Below, piece by piece: positions 26,388 through 32,924 of a stretch of 33,006 bases of DNA. A program made the translations under genes and the position numbers. Source of the stretch: an uncultured bacterium (GTDB lineage Bacteria; Cyanobacteriota; Vampirovibrionia; Gastranaerophilales; Gastranaerophilaceae); assembly GCA_902796925.1 (NCBI GenBank), contig CADBQW010000059.1, forward strand, positions 1 through 33,006, in the 5' to 3' direction. The notes beneath the pieces are model-generated. The model saw only the letters and a list, made by a program, of their open reading frames with translations. It was not told where the DNA came from and searched no databases. The stretch's first letter is position 1, and each line of letters opens with the position of its first letter.

Positions 26388-26416
26388 TTTTGGGGATTTT
26401 CAACTGCAGCTATAAT
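26388..26416 (+). promoter_or_regulatory. Promoter of the CHAP/NlpC-like gene
   Basis: TTTTGG (26388-26393), 17 bp and a perfect TATAAT (26411-26416) end 6 nt before ATG 26423, which fixes that start. The open frame reaches further upstream to 26294. Confidence 0.5.
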
Positions 26417-26422
26417 ATTGGT

Positions 26423-27145
26423 ATGCCGCCGATGAGGCCGTTTTGTTTTCAACCTATATCGAGCGTTAATAGCGATGTTTCTTTTTCGATTTTTAGCGAT
26501 AGATATATGTGGCTGAATAACCCTATTGTGTATTCGGAATTAAGTTCATTGAACAGATTTACATTTCCAACATTTAATTTTGCATCACCATTTTTGTGTA
26601 TACCGCGAATTCCATTCTTTCCGCTAATACCGCCAATGCCGACATTCAATTTTAAATTTGGAAATCTATTAACTAATAATAGGATGCCTTCGCGCACTTC
26701 CTTGTGTTCAAAAAATTATACTATTAGCACGGAAACCGATCTTGCAGAAGTTAAAGCGGTCGGTTATAATCCGGAAAAAGGCAGACGGTTAACCCAACAA
26801 GGGTTAAACTCTGCCCATTCAAAATCCACCGGGTACTGTGCTTCATATGTCAAAAAAGCAATGCAAAAAGCGGGATTAGGAGGGGATGAAAGCGGACACG
26901 CATATCAATGTGTGCGAATCCTTCACAATAATCCTAATTTTAAAGAAATAAATATTAATAAAGAAGATTTAAAAAGATTACCAGCAGGTTGTATAGTAGT
27001 TTATGAAAGAGGAGCAGCCGGATACAGCAAGGAATACGGTCATATAGAAATCGCCCTTGGCGATGGTCAACACAACGTAAGTGACTTTGTAAACGGTAAT
27101 ATTAGAACTCCAAATTCCGGAGTACACGTATTTGTACCGGTATAA
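26423..27145 (+). CDS. CHAP/NlpC-like cysteine hydrolase with Pro/Phe-rich N-terminus
   Basis: The C-terminal half (about residues 125-240) reads like a CHAP or NlpC/P60-type amidase. A nucleophile-like Cys139 lies in STGYCASYVKKAMQKAGL, a probable catalytic His207 in KEYGHIEIALGDG, and a polar third residue in the following NVSDF. Such enzymes cut peptidoglycan peptides. The N-terminal 100 residues are rich in Pro, Phe and Asn (FPTFNFASPFLCIPRIPFFP) and have no signal peptide. This is unusual for a wall hydrolase and suggests a non-Sec route, lysis or an effector role. ATG 26423 gives 240 aa and sits 6 nt after TATAAT. It converges on coaE with 3 bp between them. Confidence 0.75.
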   Translation: MPPMRPFCFQPISSVNSDVSFSIFSDRYMWLNNPIVYSELSSLNRFTFPTFNFASPFLCIPRIPFFPLIPPMPTFNFKFGNLLTNNRMPSRTSLCSKNYTISTETDLAEVKAVGYNPEKGRRLTQQGLNSAHSKSTGYCASYVKKAMQKAGLGGDESGHAYQCVRILHNNPNFKEININKEDLKRLPAGCIVVYERGAAGYSKEYGHIEIALGDGQHNVSDFVNGNIRTPNSGVHVFVPV

Positions 27146-27148
27146 AAT

Positions 27149-27733
27149 TTATAAAAAGTTTGTAATCTCATCAAGTATTGGATCTATCTGTCGGTATAGT
27201 TCTTCCTTGCTACCGTTGTTACAGATAATATAGTTTGATTTATTAATTTTTTCATTCTGAGGAATTTGAGAATTTATCCATGCTCCGGCCATTTTTTTAT
27301 CCATTTCTCTGTTATTAATTAACCGTTGCAGCCGTATTTCATCATCTGCATAAACAAATATTATTCTATCAAAATCTTTTTCTTTCCCTGTTTCAAATAA
27401 CAGAGGTATGCCGACAAATACAAGTTCATATTTTGTATTAGTAAGCTTTTTATCTAATTCATCAAATATCAATGGATGCATAATATTGTTTAAATACATT
27501 CTGAAATCTTCATCAATAGCTGCCAGTGCACTCAATTTGTCTTTACTAATATTGCCGTTATTGTCCGTTATATCATAATATTTAAGTGCATCGACAATTC
27601 TCTTAACATACTTTTTTCTTACATTTCGCGCTATATCATCGGTATCAATTACGCAAAACCCCTTTTTTACCAAGTAATCTTGAACTGTAGACTTTCCTGC
27701 AGCAATATTTCCGACAATAGCTATTTTATACAT
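27149..27733 (-). CDS. coaE: Dephospho-CoA kinase
   Basis: CoaE phosphorylates dephospho-CoA at the 3'-hydroxyl of ribose, the last step in coenzyme A synthesis. The 194-aa protein has the P-loop GNIAAGKST (8-16), then CVIDTDDIAR. The CoA-domain signature VFVGIPLLFETG lies in the middle and INNREMDKKMAGAWINSQ near the lid. All match the family in order, and the length is usual. It overlaps the upstream pseudouridine synthase gene by 8 bp, so the ybgC-rluB-coaE operon is tightly coupled. Confidence 0.95.
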   Translation of the reverse strand: MYKIAIVGNIAAGKSTVQDYLVKKGFCVIDTDDIARNVRKKYVKRIVDALKYYDITDNNGNISKDKLSALAAIDEDFRMYLNNIMHPLIFDELDKKLTNTKYELVFVGIPLLFETGKEKDFDRIIFVYADDEIRLQRLINNREMDKKMAGAWINSQIPQNEKINKSNYIICNNGSKEELYRQIDPILDEITNFL

Positions 27734-28463
27734 TTTTGTTTGATATCCTATTTAAAAAATTTTTTAAATCCTTAATTTGTCCGGGTTTTATCGGTTTAAA
27801 CTCTCCACGGCGTAACCCCTCTAAAGTGATAGTTGCATGCTGAATTCTTTTTAAGGATTTGACCTCGTGACCAAGGTATTGAAACATTTTTCTTATTTGA
27901 CGATTCATTCCTTGATAAAGTGTTATTCTCATGACTGTTGAATTTTTAGAATTTTCGAGAACTTCTACGTCGGCAAATGCCTTTTTCCCAGGTTCAATTT
28001 CAATACCGTTTGAAAGCTCTTTTAAATCAGAATTTGTAATCTGTGATTCTATTTGCACAAGGTATATTTTGGGAACTTTCGCTGTTGGATGGGTGAGTAG
28101 ATGTAGCAATTCCCCGTCATTAGTCAATATCAAAAGCCCCGTGGATTCTCTGTCAAGTCGCCCTGCAGGTTTTAGGTGATTGAGATTTTCCGGCAAAATA
28201 TCATATATTGTTTTCCTGCCTTTTTCGTCATCCATTGTCGTAATATATCCGGCAGGCTTATAAAATCTGTAATACTCGTTTTTGACCGGATGAATAAGTT
28301 TTTTTTCAACAAAAACCTTGTCCTTTGCTTCTACCTTAAACCCTAATTCCTTAACAACTTTGCCGTTAACCATAACTTTTCCGGATTCTATTAGTTCATC
28401 TGCGGCACGTCTGGAACAAATCCCTGATGACGCAATATATTTATTAAGCCTTGTTCCTGTCAT
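27726..28463 (-). CDS. rluB: 23S/16S rRNA pseudouridine synthase (RluB/RsuA family)
   Basis: Enzymes of this family change a uridine in rRNA to pseudouridine. The 245-aa protein has an N-terminal S4 RNA-binding domain (RLNKYIASSGICSRRAADEL, residues about 1-60). The catalytic Asp104 follows in KPAGRLDRESTGLLILTNDG, and then QGMNRQIRKMFQYLG. RluB modifies 23S rRNA and RsuA 16S rRNA. The family call is safe, while the exact target is not. The ATG is 3 bp after the thioesterase stop, with GGATAAA before it. Confidence 0.85.
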   Translation of the reverse strand: MTGTRLNKYIASSGICSRRAADELIESGKVMVNGKVVKELGFKVEAKDKVFVEKKLIHPVKNEYYRFYKPAGYITTMDDEKGRKTIYDILPENLNHLKPAGRLDRESTGLLILTNDGELLHLLTHPTAKVPKIYLVQIESQITNSDLKELSNGIEIEPGKKAFADVEVLENSKNSTVMRITLYQGMNRQIRKMFQYLGHEVKSLKRIQHATITLEGLRRGEFKPIKPGQIKDLKNFLNRISNKNV

Positions 28464-28466
28464 ATT

Positions 28467-28874
28467 TTATCCTTTAACCCCAAAAATTTTTAATAATTCT
28501 TCCGGCATTTTTCTGTAAAGTTTACCCTGATTATTCGTAGCAACAATTTCTACCGTGGAATCAATAAAAAGTTTTCCTGTAGCTTTGTCCGTAATTTTTT
28601 GCCTGAATGTTGCAGTAAGACTGTTACAACTTTCGATTTCTGTTGTTATTAATATTTTATCCTCAAGCTTTGCAGAAGCTTTGTAGCGTATGTTTATATT
28701 GACAACAGGTATTGTAATATCATGATTTTCTTTCAAGTCTAAAAGGCTCACTCCTGCTTGTTCGCACCATTCAACCCGGCCCTGCTCCATCCACCGAAGA
28801 TAAGCTCCATGCCAGGCTACACCGTACATATCTGTGTCTGCGTAATAAACCGTTCTTTCAATAATATTTTTCAT
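28467..28874 (-). CDS. ybgC: Acyl-CoA thioesterase, YbgC/4HBT family
   Basis: The 135-aa hotdog-fold protein has the family active-site segment YYADTDMYGVAWHGAYLRWM at residues 10-29, where the conserved Asp (13 or 15) does the catalysis. Next come EWCEQAGVSLL and the strands RYKASAKLEDKILITTEIE. It hydrolyses acyl-CoA thioesters. In many bacteria ybgC sits beside tol-pal, but here it starts the rluB-coaE operon, and a link with CoA turnover is only suggested. The ATG lies 6 nt after TGT-TATAAT and has no Shine-Dalgarno, so the operon transcript is probably leaderless. Confidence 0.92.
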   Translation of the reverse strand: MKNIIERTVYYADTDMYGVAWHGAYLRWMEQGRVEWCEQAGVSLLDLKENHDITIPVVNINIRYKASAKLEDKILITTEIESCNSLTATFRQKITDKATGKLFIDSTVEIVATNNQGKLYRKMPEELLKIFGVKG

Positions 28875-28880
28875 ATCCCA

Positions 28881-28889
28881 ATTATAACA
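28881..28889 (-). promoter_or_regulatory. Extended -10 promoter of the ybgC-rluB-coaE operon
   Basis: On the minus strand TGT-TATAAT (hexamer 28881-28886) ends 6 nt before ATG 28874. No good -35 is seen, as is usual for TGn promoters. Confidence 0.55.
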
Positions 28890-28935
28890 CGAAAAAACGG
28901 CAAAATATTTTATCTACAAATTTAAAATTACAATC

Positions 28936-28974
28936 AAAAAGGAGTTGATAACAAAAGTACATCAACTCCTTTTT
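28936..28974 (-). terminator. Terminator of the 67-aa protein gene
   Basis: A perfect 14-bp stem (AAAAAGGAGTTGAT / ATCAACTCCTTTTT) has an 11-nt loop. On the minus strand it ends in five T residues, 19 bp beyond the stop of the gene at 28994. It separates that gene from the ybgC operon. Confidence 0.85.
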
Positions 28975-28993
28975 AAATATTAAAAAGTTATTG

Positions 28994-29197
28994 TTAATTA
29001 TTACTCAATACTAATTTTAATGTTGCCAAATTTTTGATAGATAACATAGTATGTTTGTTATTCTGCTCGTTATCAATTGCAAAAATTCTTATAATACGCT
29101 GAATTTCTTCCAAGTCTTTTCTGTTATTAATCTTATAAACATTTGAAATAGGGTCCGCAACAACACCCATCATTGTGTTTAATTCTTCTTCTTTCAT
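28994..29197 (-). CDS. Small hypothetical protein (67 aa)
   Basis: I recognise no family. The protein starts MKEEELNTMMGVVADPISN and has a helix-rich core (KDLEEIQRIIRIFAIDNEQN) ending TLKLVLSNN. No signal or membrane segment is present. ATG 29197 is preferred. The frame extends upstream to a TTG at 29245, but AGAGGA lies about 11 nt before ATG 29197, and the upstream stretch overlaps TATACA-like promoter sequence. A strong terminator follows, which supports it being a real, separately transcribed gene. Confidence 0.6.
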   Translation of the reverse strand: MKEEELNTMMGVVADPISNVYKINNRKDLEEIQRIIRIFAIDNEQNNKHTMLSIKNLATLKLVLSNN

Positions 29198-29316
29198 AGA
29201 AATCGTAATCCTCTTTTCCTGTATATTTATATAAAAAATTTCCAATTAGGAAAATTGCGTGTTTAAATGAAAATATTAAGTAATGTTAATAATTAAAAAA
29301 TTGAACGTTCTTTCTA

Positions 29317-29325
29317 TGCTACAAT
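29317..29325 (+). promoter_or_regulatory. Extended -10 promoter of the Fe-S protein gene
   Basis: TGC-TACAAT (hexamer 29320-29325) ends 6 nt before ATG 29332. A TTGAAC at 29301-29306 is too close (13 bp) to be the -35. A leaderless mRNA is predicted. Confidence 0.5.
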
Positions 29326-29331
29326 TTTTAT

Positions 29332-30408
29332 ATGAAGAATTTAAGGGATTATGAAAACGATATCGTAAAGTGCTCCAAATGTGCTCTTTGCCAGTCAGTT
29401 TGTCCTGTATTTAAGCTTACCAAAAATGAATGTGCAGTTTCAAAAGGCAAGTTCATTATGCTTGAAGGTGTTATTGAAGGTAAGCTTAAACTTTCCAAAA
29501 CGATCAACAAATATTTAGATATGTGTTCAAAATGCGGCAAGTGTAAAGAATTTTGCCCTTCCGGAATTGATATTGTTAAAATATTCAACTGTGCAAAGTA
29601 TAGTTATGCTAAAAATAACCTATTCTCAAAAATCATTTTTGCTTTGCAAAGTGAACTTTTGTTTGATAATTTATTGAATTTATTTCAATCCTTCAACAAA
29701 CTGTTTCTGCTAAAGTATTCAAACAATAACAAATCTTATAGTGTACAAAATGCTTTATATTTCAAGGGGTGCTCTAATAAAGTTTTTCCACGAAACGAAG
29801 TTGCACTGAAGAAAATTTTTAACCAACTGAGGATAAATTTGAAGGAAGAAAATTTTACCTGTTGCGGGGTTCCTTTTTTGTCGAGCGGGAATTTAGAAAG
29901 GTACGAAAGAGCAAAAAATACAAATCTAAGGATAATACAAAATAGAGAGCATGATTTTATTATTACTGATTGTGCAAGTTGTGAAGACAGTTTAAAAGAT
30001 TATGATGCAAATGTTAACGTAATGAACATTATCGACTTCCTAATAAAACAAGATAAAAAATTTGTATTCAAAAAACCTCTGAGGGTGACTTTTCATAAAC
30101 CCTGTCATATGAAAAATTATGAAAATATAAAAAAGCTTTTTGGTATGTGCGAAAACATCGAATATATTGAGATGAAAGATTACGATGAGTGTTGCGGATT
30201 TTCAGGCGAATTTGCACTCAATAATCCAAAGATTGCCAAACAACTAATGAAAACGAAAGCCGAGAATGCCCTTTCAACAGGAGCTGACGTTATTCTTACG
30301 ATGTGTCCGGCATGTGTAATCGGGTTGAATACCGGGCTTTTACTCAACAGAAAAAAAGCTAAGGTTATGAATATTGTAGAATTCATTTCTCAGTCCGAAA
30401 TTTTATGA
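29332..30408 (+). CDS. Fe-S oxidoreductase subunit (GlcF/GlpC/LutA-like, two 4Fe-4S clusters and two CCG domains)
   Basis: The 358-aa protein starts with two ferredoxin-type motifs, C14-C17-C20-C24 (CSKCALCQSVCP) and C64-C67-C70-C74 (CSKCGKCKEFCP). It then has two cysteine-rich CCG domains (TCCGVPFLSSG and ECCGFSGEF, with TMCPACV later). This layout matches the iron-sulfur electron-transfer subunits of glycolate, lactate or glycerol-3-phosphate dehydrogenases. The FAD partner subunit is not in the window, so the substrate is unknown. The ATG lies 6 nt after TGC-TACAAT. Its TGA stop (30406-30408) forms part of the ychF promoter. Confidence 0.88.
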   Translation: MKNLRDYENDIVKCSKCALCQSVCPVFKLTKNECAVSKGKFIMLEGVIEGKLKLSKTINKYLDMCSKCGKCKEFCPSGIDIVKIFNCAKYSYAKNNLFSKIIFALQSELLFDNLLNLFQSFNKLFLLKYSNNNKSYSVQNALYFKGCSNKVFPRNEVALKKIFNQLRINLKEENFTCCGVPFLSSGNLERYERAKNTNLRIIQNREHDFIITDCASCEDSLKDYDANVNVMNIIDFLIKQDKKFVFKKPLRVTFHKPCHMKNYENIKKLFGMCENIEYIEMKDYDECCGFSGEFALNNPKIAKQLMKTKAENALSTGADVILTMCPACVIGLNTGLLLNRKKAKVMNIVEFISQSEIL

Positions 30409-30414
30409 TACAAT
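30406..30414 (+). promoter_or_regulatory. Extended -10 promoter of ychF overlapping the upstream stop codon
   Basis: TGA-TACAAT has its hexamer at 30409-30414. The TG of the extension is the TGA stop codon of the Fe-S gene. The transcript would start near 30421 and carry AAAAGG before ATG 30449. Confidence 0.5.
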
Positions 30415-30448
30415 AAATTCTGCAAATACATTATAAAAAGGAAAAATC

Positions 30449-31546
30449 ATGTTAAGAACAGGGATTGTCGGGTTACCGAATGTTGGAAAATCAACTTTAT
30501 TTAATGCGTTAACAAATGCTATGAATGCACAGAGCGCAAATTATCCGTTTTGTACAATAGAACCAAATGTCGGGGTTGTAAACGTTCCTGACGAAAGATT
30601 GGAGATCCTTGCAAAACTTTGTAAAACCGATGTTATAATACCTACGGCTATTGAATTTGTCGATATTGCGGGACTTGTTAAAGGAGCAAGCAAGGGAGAG
30701 GGTTTAGGCAATCAATTTTTGCATAACATAAGAGAAGTTGATGCAATTATCCAAGTTGTAAGATGTTTTGATGATGAAAATACAATCCACGTTTCCGGTA
30801 AAGTTGACCCTATAGATGACATAGAAACTATTAATGCGGAACTTGCGCTTGCAGATATGGCTTCAGTTGAAAAGCAGACCGCAAAAATTTCAAAACTTGC
30901 TAAATCCGGCGACAAAGAAGCAAATCTGACGTTATCAGTATTGAACAAAATGTCAGGACTTCTCGGTGCCGGTACATTTATCAATATAAAAGACCATTTT
31001 GAAGGTGATGAATTACCTATCGCAAAAGGTTTAAATCTTATGTCGACAAAACCGGTAATTTACGTTGCAAATGTTTCTGAAAATGACCTTAAATCAGGCA
31101 ACGATTATACAAAACGCGTAGAAGATTATGCAAAATCTCACGGTGCGGAAACTGTAATTATCTCTGCAAAAATTGAGGAAGAATTGATTGAACTTTCACC
31201 AGAGGAGGCAAAAGAATATCTTGCTGATTTAGGGGTAGAAGATAGTGGCATCAATAAAATGATAAAATCGGTATACCATTTGTTGAATTTACGGACATTT
31301 ATAACCGCCGGCGAAAAAGAGGTTCATGCCTGGACAATCACCGCAGGGACTAAAGCTCCTCAAGCTGCAGGTGTCATCCATACTGACTTTGAAAAAGGTT
31401 TTATCAGGGCAGAGATTACACCTTATGAAGAATTTGCAAAATATGGAAGTTATACCGCCTGCAAAGAAAAAGGGGTTACCAGATTGGAAGGTAAAGATTA
31501 CATTGTTCAAGACGGAGATCTTGTACACTTTAGATTTGCGGTTTAA
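30449..31546 (+). CDS. ychF: Ribosome-binding ATPase YchF (OLA1 family)
   Basis: YchF is an Obg-like P-loop protein that prefers ATP and associates with ribosomes, often acting in stress responses. The 365-aa protein has G1 GLPNVGKST (8-16), G3 DIAGLVKGASKGEGLGNQFL and a helical insertion at about 130-200. The C-terminal TGS domain contains TAGEKEVHAWTI and GDLVHFRFAV. The usual length and order are kept. AAAAGGAAAAATC before the ATG provides a ribosome site. Its TAA stop interlocks with that of the convergent GGDEF gene through a shared TTAA palindrome. Confidence 0.97.
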   Translation: MLRTGIVGLPNVGKSTLFNALTNAMNAQSANYPFCTIEPNVGVVNVPDERLEILAKLCKTDVIIPTAIEFVDIAGLVKGASKGEGLGNQFLHNIREVDAIIQVVRCFDDENTIHVSGKVDPIDDIETINAELALADMASVEKQTAKISKLAKSGDKEANLTLSVLNKMSGLLGAGTFINIKDHFEGDELPIAKGLNLMSTKPVIYVANVSENDLKSGNDYTKRVEDYAKSHGAETVIISAKIEEELIELSPEEAKEYLADLGVEDSGINKMIKSVYHLLNLRTFITAGEKEVHAWTITAGTKAPQAAGVIHTDFEKGFIRAEITPYEEFAKYGSYTACKEKGVTRLEGKDYIVQDGDLVHFRFAV

Positions 31547-32193
31547 TTTGCAATGACTTGATTTCTTCCTGAATTTTTAGCTTTGTATAACGCTTTATCA
31601 GCTAATTCTAATAATTCATTTGGGGTATTTGTTTCAATAATATTTGATGAAACTCCAATGCTCACTGTAAACTTAATAGAATTTCCGGATTTTACAAAAG
31701 TCTTTGTTTCAATATATTTTCTTAACCTTTCAAGAGGGATAAGAGATTGTTCAGAATCGGTTTCAGTGAGTAATATCGCGAATTCCTCCCCACCGTAGCG
31801 GAAAACCATATCAGTTTTCCTGAGAGAGTCTTTTAAAATAAATGCCAACTCTCTTAATACAAAATCTCCTGTTAAATGACCGTATTTATCGTTAATTTGT
31901 TTGAAAAAATCTATATCAACAATAGCAACACTCAAGTTGGAATTATATCTTTTTGCCCGTAAAAATTCTCTCTCGAAGTTAGATTCAAAATGTCTCCGAT
32001 TATATAAGCCTGTAAGTTCATCAGTGATTGAAAGGTATTTTGACTGACTATAAATAAAATTAATTTTCCTGATAACATCCATTTTGTTGTCAGTCGGAAC
32101 ATCAAAATTAGAAATAATTTCTTCGATATTATGCTGAATCTCATCTAACAATTCTGAAGGAATGTTCATGGTATTTAAATATTTACTATCCAT
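31543..32193 (-). CDS. Diguanylate cyclase (GGDEF domain)
   Basis: The enzyme makes cyclic di-GMP from two GTP. The 216-aa protein has a short helical N-terminus (residues 1-50) and a complete GGDEF domain, beginning DELTGLYNRRHFE. The active loop is GGEEF at 134-138. The inhibitory I-site RKTD is at 125-128, five residues before GGEEF, so product feedback is likely. The N-terminus resembles a small coiled coil and no sensor domain is visible. ATG 32193 is chosen because GGGAG lies 6 nt upstream. The frame is open to 32271. It diverges from the HD gene with overlapping promoters. Confidence 0.9.
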   Translation of the reverse strand: MDSKYLNTMNIPSELLDEIQHNIEEIISNFDVPTDNKMDVIRKINFIYSQSKYLSITDELTGLYNRRHFESNFEREFLRAKRYNSNLSVAIVDIDFFKQINDKYGHLTGDFVLRELAFILKDSLRKTDMVFRYGGEEFAILLTETDSEQSLIPLERLRKYIETKTFVKSGNSIKFTVSIGVSSNIIETNTPNELLELADKALYKAKNSGRNQVIAN

Positions 32194-32215
32194 AATTATC
32201 TCCCTACTGCAGATA

Positions 32216-32224
32216 ATTATACCA
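32216..32224 (-). promoter_or_regulatory. Promoter of the GGDEF gene, overlapping the HD gene promoter
   Basis: On the minus strand TGG-TATAAT (hexamer 32216-32221) is followed by a short leader with GGGAG before ATG 32193. The HD gene's TTGCCG lies just upstream, within the presumed spacer, so the two promoters overlap. Confidence 0.55.
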
Positions 32225-32230
32225 TAAAAC

Positions 32231-32259
32231 TTGCCGTTCGATAAAATTTTTGATAGAAT
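32231..32259 (+). promoter_or_regulatory. Promoter of the HD-domain gene with start at the ATG
   Basis: TTGCCG (32231-32236), 17 bp and TGA-TAGAAT (hexamer 32254-32259) end 6 nt before ATG 32266. No Shine-Dalgarno is present, so a leaderless transcript is predicted. Confidence 0.6.
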
Positions 32260-32265
32260 TTGGTT

Positions 32266-32850
32266 ATGCAATACACTTTAAAAGATTATGAAAAAGATTA
32301 TATAAAAGATATTCAACATGCCAATCATGTAATGAATTTGGCTTTGAAAATATTTGAAGAAGTTAATTCTAAAATAAAACCAATGTCAGAAAAGAAGTGT
32401 AAATATTTGTCAACGGGGGCATTTTTGCATGACATTGGGTATAAAATAGGTTCAAAGGGGCATAACAAATATTCCCAAAAAATTATACTGGAAAGAGGGA
32501 TAGAAAGTCTTGATGACAGAGAATGTATGATAGTTTCGTGCATTGCGAGGTATCACAGAGGTGGCAAACCCGATAAGAAAAGGCATGATGTATATTGCAA
32601 TCTTGATAAGAAGGAAAGAAAAACAGTAAAGAGGTTATCGGGCATATTGAGAATAGCAGACGGTTTAGACAGAAATCATGCGGGATTAATTCAGGATATC
32701 AAGGTAGAATATGACGATGAAAACAGAATTTGCATTTTTGTGTTGTACCCAAAGAATAATGAATTTAGACCTGATATAAGTGACGCGATAAAAAAACGGG
32801 ATGTATTTGAAGGAGCCTTTAAGGTTCAAGCGATTTTTAAATTTGCATAA
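32266..32850 (+). CDS. HD-domain phosphohydrolase resembling the C-terminal domain of Ppx/GppA
   Basis: The 194-aa protein reads like the isolated HD domain that follows the phosphatase domain in exopolyphosphatase/guanosine pentaphosphatase. It shows TGAFLHDIGYKIGSKGHNKYS (H55, D56), the ARYHRGGKP segment (about 94-102) and LRIADGLDR (about 128-136). Further conserved His residues lie near positions 18 and 21. HD proteins are metal-dependent phosphohydrolases, so hydrolysis of a nucleotide or polyphosphate is plausible. It lacks the N-terminal ASKHA domain of Ppx. ATG 32266 follows TAGAAT at 6 nt. The upstream TTG in the same frame is rejected. It diverges from the GGDEF gene, hinting at shared control. 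Confidence 0.85.
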   Translation: MQYTLKDYEKDYIKDIQHANHVMNLALKIFEEVNSKIKPMSEKKCKYLSTGAFLHDIGYKIGSKGHNKYSQKIILERGIESLDDRECMIVSCIARYHRGGKPDKKRHDVYCNLDKKERKTVKRLSGILRIADGLDRNHAGLIQDIKVEYDDENRICIFVLYPKNNEFRPDISDAIKKRDVFEGAFKVQAIFKFA

Positions 32851-32864
32851 AAATAGATTAGGGG

Positions 32865-32893
32865 TTGTATTCATAGAATGTTTTGTGTAATAT
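32865..32893 (+). promoter_or_regulatory. Candidate promoter of the GC-rich edge element
   Basis: TTGTAT (32865-32870), 17 bp and TAATAT (32888-32893) would start transcription near 32900, ahead of the hairpins at 32925-32981. Confidence 0.4.
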
Positions 32894-32924
32894 TTGATGT
32901 GAGATTTTTGTAAAAACTCAATAC

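Noticed and set aside
26294-26422. N-terminal extension of the CHAP-like protein from 26294
   Set aside because: The stretch contains the promoter-like TATAAT and has no ribosome site. ATG 26423 fits the 6-nt pattern.
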